From Xestospongia muta (taxonomy: Eukaryota > Porifera > Demospongiae > Haplosclerida > Petrosiidae), in the NCBI GenBank assembly GCA_963693285.1, contig OY848920.1, positions 8,530,954-8,594,953 on the forward strand: a DNA stretch of 64,000 bases. Reading direction: 5' to 3'. Below the pieces are notes generated by a model, which was not told where the DNA came from, made no database searches, and worked only from the letters and a program-made list of their open reading frames with translations. This document shows positions 12,190 through 26,453 of this stretch, piece by piece. Every line of letters begins with the position of its first letter. Position 1 is the first letter of the stretch. The position numbers were made by a program, and so were the translations under genes.

Positions 12190-13333
12190 TTCTTAAAGTA
12201 TTCATCATCTAATGGTGGATCAATCCAAAGTGGACGTGGGAATGTCACATTGTCTCATGTCACTCCCCCTATTACATTGGACACATTGGATAGAACTGTC
12301 TATTATTATAATTCATTAAAACATGCTGTATATAAGAGAACACTAGATATTAATAGTCAAGATGAGGTTAGTAGAGCTATCCTTCTCTTTGTCTATTCAA
12401 TTTATTATATAGTTGTTTGTTAAACTGGAGTCTAATTTTAATCCACTTGGATTTGGATATGATTGGATTGCACAGACATTGTACATTGTTGGCCGAACCA
12501 CTCAAGGGAAAACTAATATATGGAGAGTATTCATATTATATCCTGATGGTATTACAAGAATAGTTAGTGGTAATGATGTTCCTTCTGATGTTGAAATGTC
12601 TGTCATCATCAATCCATTTAATGGGTAAGAAAATAAACAGATTAAAATGTTTATACTATAAATGTAGGGTTCATGTACAGATAAATAAAACAAGAAAACT
12701 AATAGTCAGACAATTACTTTTGTTCATACATTTATATGTCCTTGCAGACTTCTTCATTGGACAGAGTACTCACCAAGCACTCCTTCATCACAACTATACC
12801 AGTTAAACCTGACCAATCACATGATTACATCACTTATCTCCTCCTCACGTAAGAGAGAAATTGATATCTCTTCTCTTGAACCAACTGGAGCTCTTGTTTG
12901 GGATACTGTTACTGAGAGATAGTGGTTAAGTGATCGATTAAGTGGCGATATTGTATCATGTGACTTAAATGGGAGTGGTTAGTTGGAGTGTCAAGTTGAA
13001 GTGAACAATACATTATTACCATATATGGACACTGGTAAGATATACATGTACATGTTGTCAGTGCAAACATCTGTCCATTCCTCTATCTATTGATCCATTA
13101 TTTATTACTACATTTGTTAGGTTTACCAGCAGAGTCATTAGCACTTGATAGAGATCGTATTTATTGGACACAAAGTGATGATACTGTCGTCTACTATGTC
13201 TTAAGAAATGATAGAGACAATTTATTAACACTACCTCTACCTAGTAATATAATTCTGTAATACTTGCTACTAGTCCAGGTTTACAACAATATCCACAAAC
13301 TCGTGAGTAATGTAACCACTGTTTATATATATT

Positions 13334-13487
<154 letters not shown>

Positions 13488-14379
13488 GCGTATGAACAAA
13501 CAGAAATCCTTGCTGCTATTGGTGATGGTGGAGCAGCAATTTTTATAATTGTAATATTAATTTTACTAATATGTAAGTTTTATTAATTTTTATTTAATAT
13601 AATATAATAATTACATGTATTTATTAAGTTAAATAAATACCTGTACATGAAATAATAACAACATTATTATCTCTCTCTCTCTCTAGGTTGTTGTTGTTGT
13701 CTAACTACAAGTAAGAGAAGTGGATCTTTCAGTCCAGACTATGAACTAAATCGTCTACTAGCACTTCACTCTCGTTCTCATTCTGCAGCTAATCCCAACT
13801 GTTTATGGTGAGTTATTGGTTACCATGACAATTATCAATTAATACCACCTGTAATATTTGTAGGTCACGTGATGATTACACTTGTACTGATGAAGATTTG
13901 GATCTGTTGAATAAATTTCCACATAATAAATTGAGATTGGAAACATAAGATACTATATATTTTGTGTTTAGTATGATTGGATCTCTCTCTCTCTCTCTCT
14001 CTCTCCATTTAGCTTTATTGATCGAGGTGAATTTGGTGAAGTATACCAAGGTACAGCTGTAGATATCCTAGGTCAATGTACAGGCCCCACCCCTGTGGCT
14101 ATTAAGACACTGAGGAAGGGCAGTACAGCTGAAGAACAGAGGAAGTTCCTGTCAGAAGCAGCTCTAATGAGGTAATTATATTTTGTTTATATTTTATCAG
14201 TTCATTTTCCTCAATTACAGTAATTTCAATCATCAAAACATTGTTAAGGTGTTAGGGGTGTGTCTTGATAACAATCCTATTTATATCATTATGGAATTAA
14301 TGCCAGGGGGTGACTTATTGAAATTCCTAAGAGAAGCTAAACGAGAACATGTGAGTGTCACATGATAAATAAAGTCACT

Positions 14380-14550
14380 TGATCTGATAGTACACTCTTT
14401 AAAACTTATCTATCAATTCATTCTTTAATCTACTCACTTGTCTATCTGTCCATTCATTTATCTTATGTGTCCATTTGACTGTCTATCCATTCATCCATTC
14501 ACATACCATTCATCCATATAACTATTTATCCATCCATTCATTCCTTTTAT
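14380..14550. repeat. Degenerate TCCATTCA-type minisatellite in a kinase intron
   Basis: Intron sequence made of degenerate 4-8 bp units related to tccattca and tctatcca. Closely similar tracts occur at 39900-40065 in copy 2 and, in the same kind of unit, in the intron at 15590-15745. The reverse-type unit (atggatgg) fills 15095-15225 and 40612-40738. Open frames such as those rich in Met, Asn and Trp across these tracts are repeat artefacts. Confidence 0.7.
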
Positions 14551-16255
14551 AGGGTCCTGCATTATTGACTTTAACTGAACTTGTTCAGATAGCATTAGAT
14601 GTTGCTCAAGGTTGTCAATACTTGGAACAACAACATTTTATTCACAGAGATCTTGCTGCATGCAATTGTCTTGTGTCAAGTAAAGGAGCAGATCATGTTG
14701 TAAAGATTGGTGACTTTGGTCTTGCTAAAGATCTGTATAGCCAAGACTACTACCAAGTTAGAGAGAGAGGGGGAGGGAGGGAGAGGGAGAGACTGTTTTT
14801 TATATCTTTGCATTGTGTAGGTGGAAGGACAGAGGAAGTTACCAGTACGATGGATGGCACCAGAGGCTCTCCTTCAAGGGAAGTTCACAATTGAGTCAGA
14901 TATTTGGTAAGTGAAGGTTGACATGGTTACTATAAAGATATTGTTATTGTAAAGATCTTATGGAGTACTTCTGTGGGAGATTATGACATTTGGTAATCAA
15001 CCATATCCTGGTAGAATAAACCAAGAGGTTCTCCAGTTTGTAACAGGAGGAGGAAGATTAGATAAACCAGAGAACTGTCCAGGAAGATTATATGTTGAAT
15101 GGATGGACAGATGGATGTATGGATGGATCAATAAACTAATGGATGAAAGTTTTGATATGAGACAGATGAATGGACAGATAAATAATTCAATGGATCAATG
15201 GATGAATGAATGGATCAATAGATGAATGTATTAATAAATCCATTGACCATTAGATGATACCAGTATATGTATGACTAGATATTGAATGAATGAATAGCAA
15301 AGTGGATGATATATAGATATTCTGACTGACTTAGTTCTAATATTATAGTTGTTAATTCTATTATTTGTAGATACAAACTCATGATGATGTGTTGGAAGAG
15401 GTATGCTAGTGAGCGACCTCACTTTGCACAAATAGTAGATGTTATAGTGTCATTCTTAGAACATGTAAACAATAAAAGAGATAGTTATTATTCTGATGAT
15501 GATGATGAAGATTTAGAAGAGGTCCTACAACAAAGAAACTCTAGACCTTCAAGAACATCATCTATACGATCAGGTAATACCATTTATTCATCTATCAACT
15601 CATATCTGTCCATCTACAACTCCATCTGTCCCCATAAATCCATGTACTCATATATGTATCCATTTATCCATTTTCCTTCCATTTAGTCCTTTCATTTGTC
15701 TATCATTAAACTATTTGTCCATTCTTTTATTTATTCATCCATTATATAGGTATTGTAAATCTAGCTCGTCAAGGTAGTATGCGATTTCGTAACAGTTTCT
15801 GATGGAGAGGTAGTTTCCATAGAAAAGAAGAACATGACTCACATCAGAATCATACTAGAATGAATAGTGATGAAAACTTAATAGAGGTAATGTACCCAAT
15901 ATAATGAGGTAATGTACCCAATATAATGACAACACACACATAGATATGGACTAGAGATAATGATTAATTTATTATAATTTCAATATGTTACAGTGACCCC
16001 CTTAATAACTAAATGATAATGACATGATTATTAAGTATAGACATATAAATTGATCATGTGATCATCATGTGATCATTTTATCAATGAGTTTCAGTAGATG
16101 TAGAGACATGTCATATTAATATACATGTACATGTAACAATGATATTGTGACAACATGATAATATTACAATGAACTGTATTGTTGACAGCTGGTATATGAG
16201 TTAATATTATTTTATTTAGGGTGATCAACCATTTGGAGAGAGAGGTCCTTTCTAA

Positions 16256-17546
16256 ATCCATTCAATATCTATAATACTTGATACATTAACTGTCTACATG
16301 TATGTCTGTGGATTGTTGATCTTATGTCTCTATCCTTTAATTTTGTATGTGTCTTTTATTCCAGTACTTATTATTGTTGTCTAATGTATCCAATATCCTT
16401 CATTATATTACATTATGTAATATTAATAATATCATAATGTAGATATATTGTTTGTTAGTACTAGTACCATTGTCTATGGTTATAATTTATTTCTCTCTTT
16501 GTTAATTTTTTGAATACTAATATTTTAATTTTACTATTTCTTGATTTAATTGATTTGTTTAAATACATGTAAGTATTATTTAATGTTTTTTCTTTTATTG
16601 ATGTACATGTAATTTGTTGTTTTATTCTAATTATCAGTAAAACTGTGTGAAATAATTTCTTTTTTATAACTTCACAAATATTTAGAGTTTAATAAATTAA
16701 CACATAAAAAGTCAACATTACTATATATTATTATTGTTGTATTGTTTGTGTTGTGAGAACATTAGAATGAGAGCAACTATAAACTTTGTTCATTAAAGTT
16801 GACTTATATTAGGATCACTCTGTGAATGTAATTGTTCAGTATCTATTACAGCTGATGTAAGACCAATACTAGTGACCTCTATATCTAGTCTAGCTAATGG
16901 CTATATGGGAAGGAGATAGGAGAGATTATAATTACTTTACATAGTATTTCATCTCCACACACTATATTCTATTCAGTTTACTAATTGTCCCTCTCTTGTC
17001 TTCAATAGAGACTCCTTTATATTAGGGATATAAATATTGTTCATAGAATGTTGGAATTGTCCATTAACATTATCTCAACATTCACTAGATCTACATGAGT
17101 AAACAAATTTCTCTATCTCATTAATATCTACTGTTGAACTTTAGCAGTTGACAAATAAAATCAATTTTGTTGATCAACTGATCTGATCTCAGTATTATAG
17201 TTAAATTGTAGTCTTCCATTTCTTCTGAATATAAAATAGACCATATTCTGTTCAGGACTACTACTCAACAGTACATACGTCATACACCTACAAAGGGTTA
17301 AAATTAATACCCCGCCCACTAATAATAATTACAGGCGCCAAGTGACCAGCTGCGAGAGAGACAAAAAAGTGCGACGTTAGAGAAGTAAGTGTCAAGCAAA
17401 ACTGCTCTATTTTTATTGTCTACTAGTTTTGTTAGAGAAATAATTGTTAATAAAAGAAGAGAAGATAAAGTCAAGACAAACTTTAAGAGAAAATAAAAGT
17501 GAGCGAGAAGACAGATTAAGAATAAACAACAAACTACTTACTATTA
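16256..17546. other. Convergent intergenic region, kinase copy 1 / array gene 2
   Basis: Both neighbours end here. No gene is seen. The region is near-identical to 28967-30790 (minus its MITE) and to 41817-43110. A candidate polyadenylation signal AATAAA for array gene 2 lies on the minus strand at 17412-17417, about 130 nt past its stop, and is conserved at 30709-30714 and 42989-42994. A GC-box-like ccccgcccac block sits near 17310. Confidence 0.5.
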
Positions 17547-18337
17547 TCAGAACTCAAGTCTGTCTTTAATAACTTGATAACTGTCTAACTGCTTACAATA
17601 CTCGTTATGTTGACTTGATAAGTCTAGTTTCCTTATTGTAGTATTTTTAGTTAGTGATGTGCATATTGTCTTGATATCATCATTGTTCAGTGAAGTATAG
17701 TTGAGATATAGTCTTGTCAGTGATGTAGTAGTTTGTATTAGATCTGCTATTGTACTGGTACTAACTGAAGTGATCTGACGATTATGTCCGATGTCCAACA
17801 TAGTCAATGTTTGGTTTTTAGTAAGTCCTTCACAGATATATCGGACTCCATTATCAGTGATGTTACAGTTGATGAGACGTAGTTCTTTTAAAGTTGTATT
17901 AGTTGCTAACATAGTAGATAAGTGAGTCATATCTTCATCTGTGATACGAGTAACATTATACAACAATAACTGTTCAAGTGTTTCATTATTACAGAGACTA
18001 TCACTGACTTGTTTGATACCACCAGTAAGTGAAGAGGAGTACAGCACTAGTATCTTTATTGTTTTATTAGTTTTTAGTATCTCTGATAATATCGATACAC
18101 ACTTACTGTCCAATGAAGTGTCCCATATATTAAGTCTCCACACTGTACACTTATTAAGATTGTTTATAATAACTGCAGTACTTTCAGGAGATGATGAGGA
18201 GAGACGAATATTCCATTTTTTTCCTGTTTGTTGTTTTTTTATTAATTTACTTATAACATCTTCACTTTCTACTACACTTGGACTAGTGAGACTAACATAA
18301 TTGATACCATCTCTCCACTGAACACTTCCAGTGTCTC
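17547..18337 (-). CDS. Array gene 2, terminal LRR exon
   Basis: Open for 263 codons including the stop at 17547; acceptor AG at 18338-18339. The exon carries a lead segment, then about seven ribonuclease-inhibitor-like repeats with strand cores NIRLSS, RLNIWD, ILVLYS, QLLLYN, ELRLIN, MLDIGH, RLYLNY and KLDLSS, ending DSYQVIKDRLEF. It lacks an in-frame ATG before the repeats, so it must be spliced to upstream exons. The phase-1 join to the exon at 21661 gives SDIE-G-DTGSVQW. Backbone residues are shared with genes 1, 3, 4 and 6 while strand-facing residues differ between all copies. The LRR solenoid is probably the ligand- or partner-binding end of the protein. Confidence 0.8.
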
Positions 18338-21300
18338 CTGTTATAAAACAGAGTTAGTATATAGTATAGTACACACATAGTAATATATACTATAACACAT
18401 TACAATACACAGACAACACACTGAAGGAGAAAGGAAGCCATTACTGTTTACTGACTATGGTTACTATGGCAACGACTTACAGGAGGCGTGGTTTACCGTT
18501 AAATTTGAGACTGTTATAGACGTTCTTTGATTAGACATTCTGGGAACAACCCCTACAGATATATTAATCAATGGTACATTCTTTACTGTATAATAGATTT
18601 CAGGTATCAATAAATCAACTTCGTGAGGCCAGCCTCTTTGTTTAGAGAGGAATTGTCTGGTAGTCTATTGGACTTGTACCTGATAAACCACATTGTTTTT
18701 ATAGTTTAGTGTGACTAAAAACTGCTTTGATCTAATACAGGATCTGCAAAAAAATTATTTAGACATTTCCTCTTTGAATATGGTTTATTCTTTCTGTTCT
18801 TATTACATTAGAGTCAATGATAAAATATAAAAGCTAGCTCATGTTTAATGGAGTCCTGGAGTCTGATACAAGGATTTATCTTACCAGGGATTAATGTAAA
18901 CATGTTTGTACTTTATTGTAACATTTTAAATATAATCCATGAAGTAGACTATGTTCTTGTTTATTACTTTTATGAGCCTAAGTCTATCTGACTCCACCCA
19001 CTTGTGGTCAGATATACCAATGTACATACTTAGTTATAGTTAGATGACAACAAATTACTTCTGACAGGGATCAGTTGGAAATGAGTGATGGGTGGGGCTA
19101 GATTAATACACAAATTATATTGTTTGTTTGTACATGTATTGTTATGTAACTGTTACCATATCATAATATATAATAAAATGTAAAGAGATAATAATGTTAG
19201 AATCCATAATCTTTCTTCTCTACATTTAGTAGTGATATATAATACTACAAGTAACTACGTGTTCCTAATACTGGAATATCAATGTTATCATGATATCATT
19301 TTGTCTTTCCTTTCTTTATTAAGTTATTCATTTTAATCAGTTACACTTTATAATATTATTGTGTTAGTACAAATCACAATAAATCATTGATGTAAATAGT
19401 TTTGTCTATAATGTTCCTTTTTTACATACTCTAGTATTTTTAGACTAGCTAGGACACAGTTCATGAAAAGACAAATTTGGAATCACAAAAGAAATCAAGC
19501 AAATACAGTAAAGAACATAGAAGAAGACTATTATTGAATAATGATATCTGTAATATCAATGATTTTGTCTTTTATAATTGTTTTTAACTCCTCCCTGTAT
19601 ATCACTAACTCTCTTTATCAACAGTTAAGTCTGACTCCACCCATGTACAGATGACATATACATACAGTGACTTAGGAGGAAGTGAAGGTGGAAGGCAATG
19701 ATATTATAACAGTTTATTAATATTAATAAAAGGGTGTGGCTAGATTTTTGCTTTGGACCACAAAATGCTAAAAAATGTGTTTCTGAATCAATTTTGATGT
19801 TGATCTAACAACTAAACATAAACCTACTAATGTTGTACATAGGAATGCTCTGTCATCACAAAAATGCTTGGTGGGTGTGGTTAAGTACAGTAGCTATACT
19901 GAGCAGTACATGTTAATAGATATAAACAAAAGTAGAAGGAATTACAAATAAGATGAGTTATTAGTTTAAGGCCAGCCCCTTTGCTTAGAGAGGAAGACAG
20001 TTAGTCCATACTATATATAGTACAGTTATCTCTTTCACTAACATTCCTGGTAAACCACAGTCTATTGAACTTGTACATGACAAACCACATTGTTTTTATA
20101 GTGGGTGTGGCTGGAAACTGTTTTAATCTAAGAAGTGCAGGATCTACAAACAAACATCATTAGATGTTTCATTCTGAAATATTAGACTTCTTTGTCCTTT
20201 CTTGTTTTATTGTGTTACAATTACTTTCATTTAGTCATGTTGATTTAACTCAATAAAAACATTATCTCACAAACTAACTCAAGAGAAAGAGGCTGGGTTG
20301 ATTATGTTACTTTTTGATATTAACATATAATATATAATTAACCAAGGTTTACATAATATTAAATTCCTTATTTCCAAACAAGTAATATCTCATGATCATT
20401 ATGTTCTATGGTACTAGTTGAGACAATCTTGTTTTAAACTGTAATAGTTTATATTGACTCCACCCATAATATTGTCATCATATTATGTATACACTAATAC
20501 CTCAAGTATTAACTTATCATAATAGACTGTGAGAGAAAGTACATTATTAATGTTGACATACACTGTAAACAATGGATCTTGTATAGCAGACTGTCAAAAG
20601 TAGGAGGGGCTAGTATCCTAGACTACACTAGTGTTATATTAAGGGACTTAACTGATTGTTGTTTGAAGTGTTCATAACATAACAAGAAACACTTACTATA
20701 TTATTATAAACATGTCATTACAAACATTGTGAACTGGTAGCTATCTTTAGATAACTTAGTTAAAAGTAGAATTATATTACAGATATAATATGTATACTAT
20801 GATCAAGTCTGGGAGTTTGATTACATTACTGGTTGTGACATAACTCACAGCTCACTATAAGTATACAGTATGGTGTGGGTTGGACTATAGTGTGTTTGTG
20901 GTATGTAGTCTCATCTGTAGATTGTCATGCCCTCTTAGCAAAAGTCAAGTGGTTTTAACAAAATTTCTTTAGTCTTGTTCCCAGACTGGCACACCCCCAA
21001 AGCAAAGTTATTGGAACATGGCAGCCTTGGGACAAGACAATGAGGTGTGATGTCTAAAATATTTTGTTGATATTTTAAACTTCTACATGTGTATGTACCA
21101 TAATTAATACAGGAAACAGATCTATGTGGACACACCCACATAACATGACAGATAATGACAACTTCTGATATAAGAATATATACTGAAATGTGAGAGACAT
21201 TTTCAACTTGAAATTCTAACATGGCCATGGATAGACACTTTTGTGCTTCAGCAAACGGAGAATATAATATATTAGGAGATGTTGTGTGAACAATTATACT

Positions 21301-21660
21301 ATAAGCTTTAGTAATTGTGCCTCAATAAAGAATTTCAGCAAGTTAAGACCTTAAAATAACTATCAGACAGACCCATTACCATCATACAAGGAACTTTACC
21401 AATGATGTCATACACAAGGTCTATAAATTTAAATTCAACCTACCTTGATACATATATTCTTGACTTCCACTTTCCTGTACTGGTAATACAACATACTTTG
21501 GTTCTACATGATAATAAAATGTATCATCTCATATAACATTTAACATCTGAACTATAAGAGATGACCTATCAACTGAATCACTAGTACTGAAAAACTTGAC
21601 AATAAAATGTAGTCTTGTTATGATAGATACTGAGCATTATATGTTTACAACATAACATAC
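18338..21660. other. Large intron of array gene 2; segmental repeat
   Basis: No gene supported. This 3.3 kb intron is a close copy of 340-3787 with scattered substitutions and small indels, in contrast to the clustered differences of the LRR exon. It includes the imperfect inverted repeat near 20970-21040. Confidence 0.55.
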
Positions 21661-24600
21661 CTTCTATATCTGACTGTTCATCATCTGACTCTTTGACATC
21701 ATCAGCTGAACTCATCTTCTTTTTTAGCTCTAGACAATGACAAGTGACAGACAATAGTGACAACCTATTTGGAGAGCTATCACTGGTTTGATATCCCAGG
21801 TATAGCTCTACTAGATTTACAGTAAGTGTATTGCTCAATTTAAGGCATGTAAACCACTGTATCAGTCATTAGATTTTCTGCTGTTTTTACAGTTAGAGGT
21901 CAAGTTAGTAATTCTACACAAAACATCCTTACAAATAAACCAGATCAGCTTACTTTGTTTCTACTGATACACCTGAATCCAATACAATAGGCTATGAACT
22001 CATTACTACAACAGTGTAACTAAACCCACAATAGTAAGGCTATATAAACTGATCACACAATCACTTGTTTAGATTCACTCACTCAATAATATAATATCAC
22101 ATATACATACTGTAATAGTGACCTTTTAAACTCTGCTTTAATTCCTCAATCTGTTTGTCTCTCTCTTGTAGTTGTAATGACAATGATGTGGTTACTTCTT
22201 GTAGTTTATATAACTCTGATAGTGGAGACTATATGAAATAATTATATAATATAATTTACATTATTACCTGTAGTTTTAATGATAGATGGTGTGGACTTAT
22301 CTTCCTGGGTAGACTTTGTTTGGGTCTCCTCAAGTCCTTGATCAATTAGTGGTTTATGAGTCTTTGAGATAAATCCTAAATCTAGTAACATACAATGAGA
22401 AGTAACAGACAATAATGACAATGTATTTGGACGACTGTCACTGGTTTGACATCCCAGATACAGCTCTTCCAGATTTATATTAAGTGTATTGCTCAATTTA
22501 AAGTATTTAAACCAATACATCAGTTGATAGAATTTAAATCTGATGTTTTTAGAGGCCGAGTTAGTAAATCTATCAAGACATCCTTACAAAGTAAACCACA
22601 TTACCTTACCTCAGTAAATATGAGTTTTGTTATTTATTTCCACTAATACACCTGAATCCAATACAGTCATCTATGAATCTCATTACTACAACAGTGTAAC
22701 TAAACCCACAGTACTAAGGCTATATAAACTGATCACACTATCACTTGCTTAGACTCACTCACTCAATAATATAATATCACATGTACATACTATAATAGTT
22801 ACCTTTTAAACTCTGCTTTAATTCCTCAATCTGTTTGTCTCTGTCTCGTAGTTGTAATGTCATTGATGTGGTTACTTCTTGTAGTTTCTCTATTTCTCTT
22901 TGTTTCTCAACAGACTCTTTCTCAGTAACTAAAAATTAATTCACAAATGTACTAACAAATAAATAATACAGAGTGTGTCAATGTTAAATTTATTAATTAA
23001 ATCTTCCTTGATATAAAATGATGTTAAATTGTTTGGATGTCAGAAACAAGTTATAAAATATAGATCCTTTCTACTCACATACTACATCACACTGATGTCT
23101 ATTATATAGAAGCAACCCCTACTGAGACAGTCCTATATTAGGATATTTATAATGATCTCTACCTCCTAAACCCAAAACACTAAGTGTTAAAGTATATAGT
23201 CTGATACTTAAACTGTCCTACTCGACTTTCATACTACTGTGAAATTAATGAGTAACATAATGTTAGCTCCAATCACTCTAATAGAGTTAGTCTCTTTCTT
23301 TTTACTGCTTCCTTTAATCTCCCACTCAATTATTAATATCAATTACCTTTCAAGTTCTGTTTTAATGTCTCAATTTCTTTGTCTCTATCTCTTAGTTGTG
23401 ATGTTAAATCTTCAACTTCCTTTTCTTTCATTTGTCTCATTTCTATGTAAAAATATTAAGTTATAAACAGTTGTACTATATTTAGTAAATTAGAACTACA
23501 AATCAAATTCATAATTTCATGAATATAGTTAAGAAGGAATTTTAAGTATGCACACACCCACGCACACAATAGGATAATAGATATTATAGATACTACATGG
23601 ACAAATACCTTCATTTCGCTTTTCAATAGATGACATTTCCATAGTCATCTTTTTCCGCATGGTTTGTTGTAGTTCCAGTTGACTTCTCAACTCCTTTGTA
23701 TTCTCTTCTACAATAGCTCTAACCTCCTATATATCAATAAACAACACATGTAGTAACTGTTGTCTAATACTACTCATCTCTTACCTTGTCTCTTCTATGA
23801 TCATAAATGGTACAGTGACCAACTGTAAGTTGAAGTAATCCTTTCCCTTTCATCAATTCAAGTGTCTCCCAAGCTCTGGCGATAATTGACATGGTTAGAT
23901 TGAGTGGAAAAAAGCAAGTGACAATGATGGACTTGCCCTCTCTAATGACACGAATCTGTACATTCTCCTCAACTGACTCAGCAATAATATCTTGTACATC
24001 TTGTAATGTGTAGTTGGTAGGGTCCCAGTTTAAGACAAATACAGCTGTCTCACATTTGAGAAGAGAATGACTTTTCCTTTCTTTGAAGGTTTCATCTAGA
24101 AAAAAAGCTATTTTATTCTTGCAAAGAGACTGAACGAAAGTTTTGTATGTATCTATAACTTCTTTAGCTTGTTCAATATTAAATCGTCTCACAACTCCCT
24201 CCAAACAACTGATATTGACCAGTGTACAATGATCACGAACAACATTTAAGACATCGTCAATGGACATTGAATGAGTTGTTTCAGATTTGAGATGAGGATA
24301 ACTATCAGCAAAAAAGCACTTCAATGCATCCAAAGAAATTGGTGGAGACCTTTGGTTAATTTTTTCTCGGATTTCGTTAAAGACTATTCCAAATTCTTGT
24401 CGGATTGACCCAAATGTAGGGTCTAACTTTCGAGGAATTGGAATAGGTTTTAAGACCTTATCTATATACATTAAAAATAATTTAAATGGAGGTTAAATCT
24501 CTCCCAGTACTTACCTTGCCTTGAAGTGGTCAAAGAATTACCTAATCTTTGACTCCCTTCACTACTTCCAGTATATTCTACTTGTATATCATAGTCAGGA

Positions 24601-25811
24601 AAAGCTTTACCTATTAAAATAGATTTATAACAATAGTAAAGTCTATGTCAGTACTCACAATAATCCTGTATGATAGCATTAGCACATGGTACATTGCTAG
24701 TTTGTTTTAACAGTACACTAGCAAAGACCTCCAGATTATGATAGTTGGTATGTACTGCATGACGTACAGCTTGTAATAGGATGAATAATGCTTTTCTTGT
24801 TGACGGAGATTTGGCAGTATATTCTATTATTTCTAGTCTAGTTTTTGTAATGACTCCCTCTCCATAGAGGTACTGTGCTACTCTAACAGGATATCGGAGA
24901 GACTGAGAGAGAGTACCATAATGACAACGTAAAATATCACTGGCATGATCTTCATGACTACTATAACTTGTCATTGCTACCTCTTGAACAGTACATGATG
25001 TTGTCTGGTCATCTGGAAATGTTTGACCTATTAACAATAAGTATTAATTATAATTTATTTAATAGTCCTCTTACCATATTCACTGATAATTTTCTGAGAT
25101 AGCATTTTTGTCTCTTCAAACTTGGACAGTACTGTAGCTAACATTTTCAATTTTGTGTGATCTGAAGATATTGCTGTATGTATAGCAAATAACAAAGTTG
25201 TCTTCTTCTCATCCAGAGTGCCCTTCAATGACTCCATCTTATCAAGTGTTTCTTTACTGATACATCTTTCACTAAATAAGAGTTGGGACACTCTTACAGG
25301 ATTGATCGGACACAGTGACATCTCTCCAATAAAACTTTGGAGAGTATGTTCCTTCACTAAGGAACAAACACATATTCACTGACTGTATCAATAAATATTA
25401 TATAAATTACCTTTAGTTAAATGTTGATGTATTTCATTAGCCTTTATGACATGATTTACAATAGGACCCTTGATGGCATCAATCACTGTTTCCCAGGTAA
25501 TAAAATGTGGTTGACAAGTACTAGTGGTTAGCCAGCTGTCAATTATTTCAGCAAGTTTAATGGTATCCCTCTCTTGGCTGCGTTTTAAACTACCCAAAAC
25601 ATTGTCAGAAACATTGAGTGATAAGGCAATCTCCTGCCACAAGTGACTAATATCAGCTAATAGATTGAGTAGCTCATGTTTAGTGGGAGCCTTTTTTAAA
25701 AGATCTGAAACATCTAAATAGAGAGAAGCAAGATATTAAAATGACTAACAATTATATCAGGTCTTATATGTTACCTAAATGTTGAGTTTGAGACAGTTCC
25801 TTTGTAGCCAT
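21661..25811 (-). CDS. Array gene 2, Death-CARD-CARD-alpha/beta-coiled-coil exons
   Basis: Exons on the minus strand: 25775-25811, 25411-25713, 25075-25356, 24659-25027, 24515-24610, 23785-24461, 23609-23726, 23347-23442, 22803-22928, 22268-22381, 22123-22215, 21661-21729. ATG at 25811 (MATKELSQTQHL). Death domain at residues about 13-113 (LWQEIALSLNV, FITWETVIDAI), CARD-like domains at about 114-207 and 208-330 (YPVRVAQYLY), a short linker, the alpha/beta domain at about 363-588 (SIIVTCFFP, LLQLTVGHCTIYD), coiled coils, and an acidic exon (DDVKESDDEQSDIE). All exon lengths agree with phase-1 joins except the phase-0 intron after 23785. Exon 22123-22215 is a fusion of an acidic-exon start (EL) and a coiled-coil exon end, still open and in phase. 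No lesion found. With the LRR exon the protein is about 1056 residues. Role inferred as death-fold signalling adaptor or sensor. Confidence 0.72.
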
Positions 25812-26453
25812 AGTCGTCTTTGCAGTATGAAGAGGAGGGGTCTCGAGATATTAGGGTGGGGCTGATATTGGAAGGTGTGGCTCTATGATAATAATAACTT
25901 CAAATTTGTTCATTATTATATAGGGCATTTCTAGGTTCTTTAATAAGTTATGTAGTTGTAGTATATATGTACTTAATAGTAGTATAGTATGAACTGCAGT
26001 CCTTTATAGAGATTCTGGTTCCCTGTACATCAGAAGCCAGTATTGTTCCAGTATATTGGGGTGTACTCTTAGTAGAAGATAGATTCACCAAAGTGAAGAC
26101 AATTACTAAAGCTTCTAATAGAGGTAACAACTTTATAACTTTCTTGAAAGTTGCCCATACCTGGATAATGCCAATGGCTGTCTTAAAACCAGTTTCCAAG
26201 CAGTTGTAACATGCTTGAACATTTTTAATTTTTTTGAAATAGTTTAAGCAATAAATGTTTTGTTTCATAACTACTTGAGAATAATTGTACATGGAGATAA
26301 ATTGAATAATGCATGCTTTATTTGAGTCCACTTAAAAGTTTTAAAAAATGATAGGAAATGAATAAGTTATATTACAAAGTAAGATGATGACAAGAAACTA
26401 TCCAAAATACTGTGAGAATAATTGAGAACAATTGAGTCATAACATAATTAAAT
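25812..26453. other. 5' flank of array gene 2 with an unassigned open frame
   Basis: Upstream of gene 2. The minus-strand frame 25948-26331 (127 codons) has one hydrophobic stretch (LLPLLEALVIVF) but resembles nothing I know and has no paralogue elsewhere in the window. I do not call it a gene. Confidence 0.3.

Noticed and set aside
14983..15225. 80-residue frame ending in Trp/Met/Asn-rich repeats (also 40496-40738)
   Set aside because: The first half is a kinase exon, but past its donor the frame runs into an atggatgg minisatellite intron.
15231..15431. 66-residue minus-strand frame over a kinase exon
   Set aside because: Antisense of a recognisable kinase C-lobe exon.
17941..18300. Plus-strand open frame (also at 15-203, 31286-31630, 55489-55794, 62401-62589) starting MIPPVSEE or a variant
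   Set aside because: It is the exact antisense of the LRR exons. Its repetition follows from the conserved LRR framework; it has no splice or start context of its own.
25948..26331. 127-residue minus-strand frame
   Set aside because: No known domain, no paralogue in the other units, AT-rich composition; chance is likely.
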